Assembly: GCA_910589305.1 (NCBI GenBank)
Contig: CAJUTV010000010.1
Span: 114,681 to 149,862, forward strand
Length of the DNA: 35,182 bases
Reading direction: 5' to 3'
From: an uncultured Lachnospira sp.
Lineage (GTDB): Bacteria; Bacillota; Clostridia; Lachnospirales; Lachnospiraceae
Part shown: positions 32,430 through 35,182 of the stretch, piece after piece
Layout: each line of letters starts with the position of its first letter
Numbering within the stretch: the first letter of the stretch is position 1
Position numbers and translations under genes: made by a program
The notes under the pieces: generated by a model
Seen by the model: the letters and a program-made list of their open reading frames with translations, nothing else
Told to the model about the DNA's origin: nothing
The model's database searches: none

Positions 32430-32507
32430 GAAGTTTATCTTCTTAAATAATAATATTCCTATTTGCTATTATTGCGAAGAATCCAAATCCAGACTTTATT
32501 TCCAAAT

Positions 32508-32526
32508 TAGAATAGTTTTTATTCTA
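32508..32526. promoter_or_regulatory. TAGAATA inverted repeat upstream of the double-HTH gene
   Basis: TAGAATA and TATTCTA stand five bases apart, about 130 bases before the GTG start. The size fits a binding site for an XRE-type dimer. No clear -35/-10 pair was found beside it. Confidence 0.35.
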
Positions 32527-32618
32527 TAAGAATTTATATTTAATTATTAATTGTACTTTTACTTTTGGTATATATTATCACATTCTACCTTATATATTTC
32601 TTTACATCTAAATTATTT

Positions 32619-32777
32619 TCAACGGTCACACTTTTTTGTATGAATATTGCAGCTTGCACAATTACCATTGCAGCCACCTTTGCCATCACCTATTTTTTTG
32701 TCACGCATATACGATATAAATACATAAATCCCAATCACAACAATAAGAATCAATGCTCCTGTTATAATTTTTAACAT
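32619..32777 (-). CDS. FeoB-associated Cys-rich membrane protein
   Basis: This 52-residue peptide has one N-terminal membrane helix (IITGALILIVVIGIYVFISY) followed by a short cytosolic tail rich in glycine and cysteine (CNGNCASC, later KKC). That layout is typical of the small proteins found beside FeoB ferrous-iron transporters in Firmicutes. The ATG follows GGAGGGTAGAT. No feoA or feoB is present nearby, so this copy is an orphan, or its partners are elsewhere. The opposite strand is also open here but has no ribosome binding site. Confidence 0.85.
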   Translation of the reverse strand: MLKIITGALILIVVIGIYVFISYMRDKKIGDGKGGCNGNCASCNIHTKKCDR

Positions 32778-32860
32778 ATCTACCCTCCATACTGCAATTC
32801 ATTTTTTAAAACATCTAATAGCTCAAGTTTTGACAAAGCAAATTACAACTATCAGCTTGA

Positions 32861-33985
32861 CTATTTAAACCCTTTTTTATCTAGCGCAATGTTTTTTTTA
32901 CGAGCCTTATCCAATTCGCCTGTCAATGAATGAAACAACCTGCGCATCATAACCTTTGTATCCCTATCCAGTGATTGATATATTTTAAAAGCGGAACTTG
33001 CTGAGTTAAAGCGGTCTGCCGATATTTCAGACAACGTTGTTGCACCGCTTGCTGTTATAAGAGAAAACAACACATTGACAAACTTATCGCGCTCCTGCAT
33101 ATCAATTTTGCTAATCCATTTTTTTAACACTTCATTTAACACTCGGCTAGACTTGCTCAAGCCTTTTGCATATTCAAACTGATTGCCTTCAACTTGCCAT
33201 GACATTCCATCATGCTGCATAATGCCCGATTGGCTGCTTTTTACTACAACAAAATCTTCATCATGTTCAAAAAGCATCCCAACCACTGAATACTCAGGCA
33301 CAATAGACTTAATAACAGGACGAAGCTCCTGATACCGCCTATCTTTTATAAATGCTTCATCAAATCCTGGTCCATCATTATTATAAACATTTATTATACG
33401 TTTTTTAAATTTACTTTTACATCGCGCCGCACCATATACAGCCAAATTGCCTCCTTTAGAATGTCCGCCAACTCGTATCTTCTTTTTTGTCTGTGCGGCA
33501 ACTTCATCAATATAAGAAACGGCTTGTATCTGTGCTGGTATTGGATGCTGATAACTCATATTAAAGTCTTCCTTCCAGCCCACAATGGTGTCATCCGTTC
33601 CCATAAATCCTATATATATCGTATCATCTCCTAGTTCTGCTGTAAATGCTACAAATTGTGTCTGCTTTTTGTCATCATTTATCCATGAATAATTTTTTAA
33701 TACAATATTTCCAAAGCGAGCACACTTAGCAACGTTCCTCATAAAAAAAGGAGCATACCATATAAATGTCTTAACCTTTTTTAGCTCTTCTTCATTATAA
33801 ATTCTAAAAAATTTATCACATACTTTTGATAAGGTCAATCCATTTCCCATTTCCATATCTGGAACAATTCCTTCAAAATCAACATATGCTATTTGTGTTA
33901 ATATCAAATTATCAATATCATTAAATGGGTCTTGCTGAAATGATAAATCCCCTCTCCATTTAATATAATCCTCAATATTTGCCAT
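32861..33985 (-). CDS. DUF2974 (Mbeg1-like) alpha/beta hydrolase
   Basis: The 374-residue protein has the lipase-like pattern of DUF2974: FMGTDDTIVGWKEDF, where the GTDD turn fits an oxyanion region, and the nucleophile elbow GHSKGG (residues 174-179, Ser176). An aspartate is likely in VYNNDGPGFD. No signal peptide is visible, so it should be cytosolic. The substrate is unknown; a lipid or peptide ester is inferred from fold only. The chosen ATG lies behind GGAGGATTTTT; an ATG six codons upstream overlaps that site. A leader of over 100 bases contains an inverted repeat. Confidence 0.85.
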   Translation of the reverse strand: MANIEDYIKWRGDLSFQQDPFNDIDNLILTQIAYVDFEGIVPDMEMGNGLTLSKVCDKFFRIYNEEELKKVKTFIWYAPFFMRNVAKCARFGNIVLKNYSWINDDKKQTQFVAFTAELGDDTIYIGFMGTDDTIVGWKEDFNMSYQHPIPAQIQAVSYIDEVAAQTKKKIRVGGHSKGGNLAVYGAARCKSKFKKRIINVYNNDGPGFDEAFIKDRRYQELRPVIKSIVPEYSVVGMLFEHDEDFVVVKSSQSGIMQHDGMSWQVEGNQFEYAKGLSKSSRVLNEVLKKWISKIDMQERDKFVNVLFSLITASGATTLSEISADRFNSASSAFKIYQSLDRDTKVMMRRLFHSLTGELDKARKKNIALDKKGFK

Positions 33986-34157
33986 AAAAATCCTCCATTC
34001 CAAAATGCTTCACAGGAACTTGCACAAATATTGCCGCATCAAGCTTTCTCTGTGACGCTTTTGTACAAATAGGTAACAAATTTTTTGTTTGCAAAAAAAA
34101 TAATTATACCATCATTATTTTTGATATAATATTTGCCATTTGAAAATACTGTATAGG

Positions 34158-34192
34158 AAAAAAGCAGTCGTTTTCTTTATGAAAACCACTGC
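34158..34192 (-). terminator. Intrinsic terminator of the 190-residue membrane protein gene
   Basis: On the minus strand GCAGT and GTTTTC pair with GAAAAC and ACTGC around an ATAAA loop, with one mismatch, and TTTTTT follows. It lies 15 bases after the stop codon. Confidence 0.82.
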
Positions 34193-34206
34193 CAATCCTT
34201 AGTAAA

Positions 34207-34779
34207 TTAAAAATGCTCTAATTCTCCATCAACTTCAACATCATAATTTTCTAAAACATTTCCCTCTTTATCATAAAATGTATATCTTTTAGGTTTAATA
34301 TCAAAATTTTTATCCAATGGATTATATGGTGTCTCTCCATATTCTGCTTGTCCTAAAATTTTAGAAGAATGAAACAATGTACCTTTATCTTCATAATAAT
34401 CAACATATACTTCTGTTGTTCCTCTGAGTGTAGCCACCATCTTAATGCCATTGCGCTCCACATCTTCTTGCTGTGGAAATGCTATAAAACTTGATAACCC
34501 TGCCATAACCAATGTTACAAGCACAATAACACAGACAAACCCAATGCCTATGCCATATGTTATTTTTTTATCACTTGATGTTGTCATCTTTTTTAACATA
34601 TATAAAACAGTCCATGTAGCAAATAACAAAAATAAAAAGATAATGCTCCAATATACAATACATGATGGTATACTTTTTAAAAACATATCATTCATTTCAA
34701 ACACTTTTGTTGTAATCTGAAGAATGATTGCTATTACAACAGGAATCAATCCCCAAAATTTTTTAATTGCTTCTAACAT
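34207..34779 (-). CDS. Membrane protein of unknown function
   Basis: I do not recognise a family. The 190-residue protein has three likely membrane helices, near residues 9-25, 39-61 and 76-101, then a soluble C-terminal part of about 90 residues with strand-like sequence (YTFYDKEGNVLENYDVEVDGE). If the last helix points outward, this tail would lie outside the cell. The ATG lies behind ATGAGGAGAAATC. It has its own terminator and is probably a single-gene unit. Confidence 0.75.
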   Translation of the reverse strand: MLEAIKKFWGLIPVVIAIILQITTKVFEMNDMFLKSIPSCIVYWSIIFLFLLFATWTVLYMLKKMTTSSDKKITYGIGIGFVCVIVLVTLVMAGLSSFIAFPQQEDVERNGIKMVATLRGTTEVYVDYYEDKGTLFHSSKILGQAEYGETPYNPLDKNFDIKPKRYTFYDKEGNVLENYDVEVDGELEHF

Positions 34780-34893
34780 GATTTCTCCTCATTTCTATAT
34801 ATTTTGTAACATTAAATCGTATTATCTGTCTTTTATAAACAAGCAGCAAACCTGATTACGAATATCTACTTAACAAATATCCTTTTCCATAAG

Positions 34894-34928
34894 AAAAAAA
34901 GAGTTGTATGCAATTCTTTGCAACTTCT
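34894..34928 (-). terminator. Probable terminator of the tRNA-Gly genes
   Basis: On the minus strand AGTTG pairs with CAACT across a loop that can pair further (TTGCA/TGCA), followed by TTTTTTT. It is about 70 bases downstream of the complete tRNA gene. Confidence 0.65.
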
Positions 34929-34997
34929 TCTTATAAAGCAAAAAATTTCAAACAACCTTCTATAGCTAGCTTGTATTCACCTTAAATATACAAAGAA

Positions 34998-35069
<72 letters not shown>

Positions 35070-35127
35070 AAAATAATGTCTATATTTAAGACTATCATAT
35101 TCTTTTTATAGGACATGTCATACAAAG

Positions 35128-35182
<55 letters not shown>

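Noticed and set aside
32565..32774. Plus-strand frame of 69 codons with hydrophobic residues
   Set aside because: It is opposite the FeoB-associated peptide, which has a proper ribosome binding site and family layout; the plus frame has neither.

Overview
This window looks like chromosomal DNA of a low-GC Gram-positive anaerobe of the class Clostridia, most probably a member of the Lachnospiraceae. The evidence is the gene order rpmG-secE-nusG-rplK-rplA-rplJ-rplL-rpoB-rpoC followed by rpsL-rpsG-fusA-tuf, the Firmicutes-type S12, the strong GGAGG ribosome binding sites, the AT-rich intergenic DNA, and neighbours common in gut clostridia (DUF4422 and family-92 glycosyltransferases, a DUF2974 hydrolase, a FeoB-associated Cys-rich peptide). 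The genus cannot be fixed by reading alone. Almost everything except mutY lies on the minus strand.

Region 1 (1-5167) is accessory. It holds mutY on the plus strand, then on the minus strand a two-gene ATPase plus TOPRIM-like module that resembles OLD-type anti-phage systems, a GrpB-family protein, a flavin split-barrel protein and a decayed gene fragment. Region 2 (5168-23826) is the translation and transcription core. From upstream to downstream it has a promoter for rpmG-secE-nusG-rplK-rplA, a promoter and L10 leader for rplJ-rplL, a long hairpin that could terminate transcription, a fresh strong promoter for rpoB-rpoC with an intrinsic terminator after rpoC, an inserted family-92 glycosyltransferase, a perfect-spacing promoter for rpsL-rpsG-fusA, and a separate promoter and terminator for tuf. 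Several leaders here are unusually long and full of inverted repeats, notably those before rplL and rpsG.

Region 3 (23869-31256) carries a DUF4422 glycosyltransferase with internal tandem repeats, a TrkH/KtrB-type cation channel, an apparent operon of a double [4Fe-4S] protein, a HypA-like protein without its zinc finger and a CorA transporter, and a chemoreceptor. Region 4 (31257-35182) has a stand-alone LytTR regulator, a double-HTH regulator with a large palindrome in its leader, a 52-residue FeoB-associated membrane peptide, a DUF2974 hydrolase, an unknown membrane protein, and one complete and one cut tRNA-Gly(GCC) gene.

The core genes supply ribosomal proteins, elongation factors and RNA polymerase and show ordinary motifs. 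The main candidates for new biology are the ATPase/TOPRIM pair, the structured rplL leader with its displaced ribosome binding site, the Fe-S/HypA-like/CorA operon, and a family of about 40-bp dispersed repeats near the rpo genes. All functional statements are motif-based readings without database searches.
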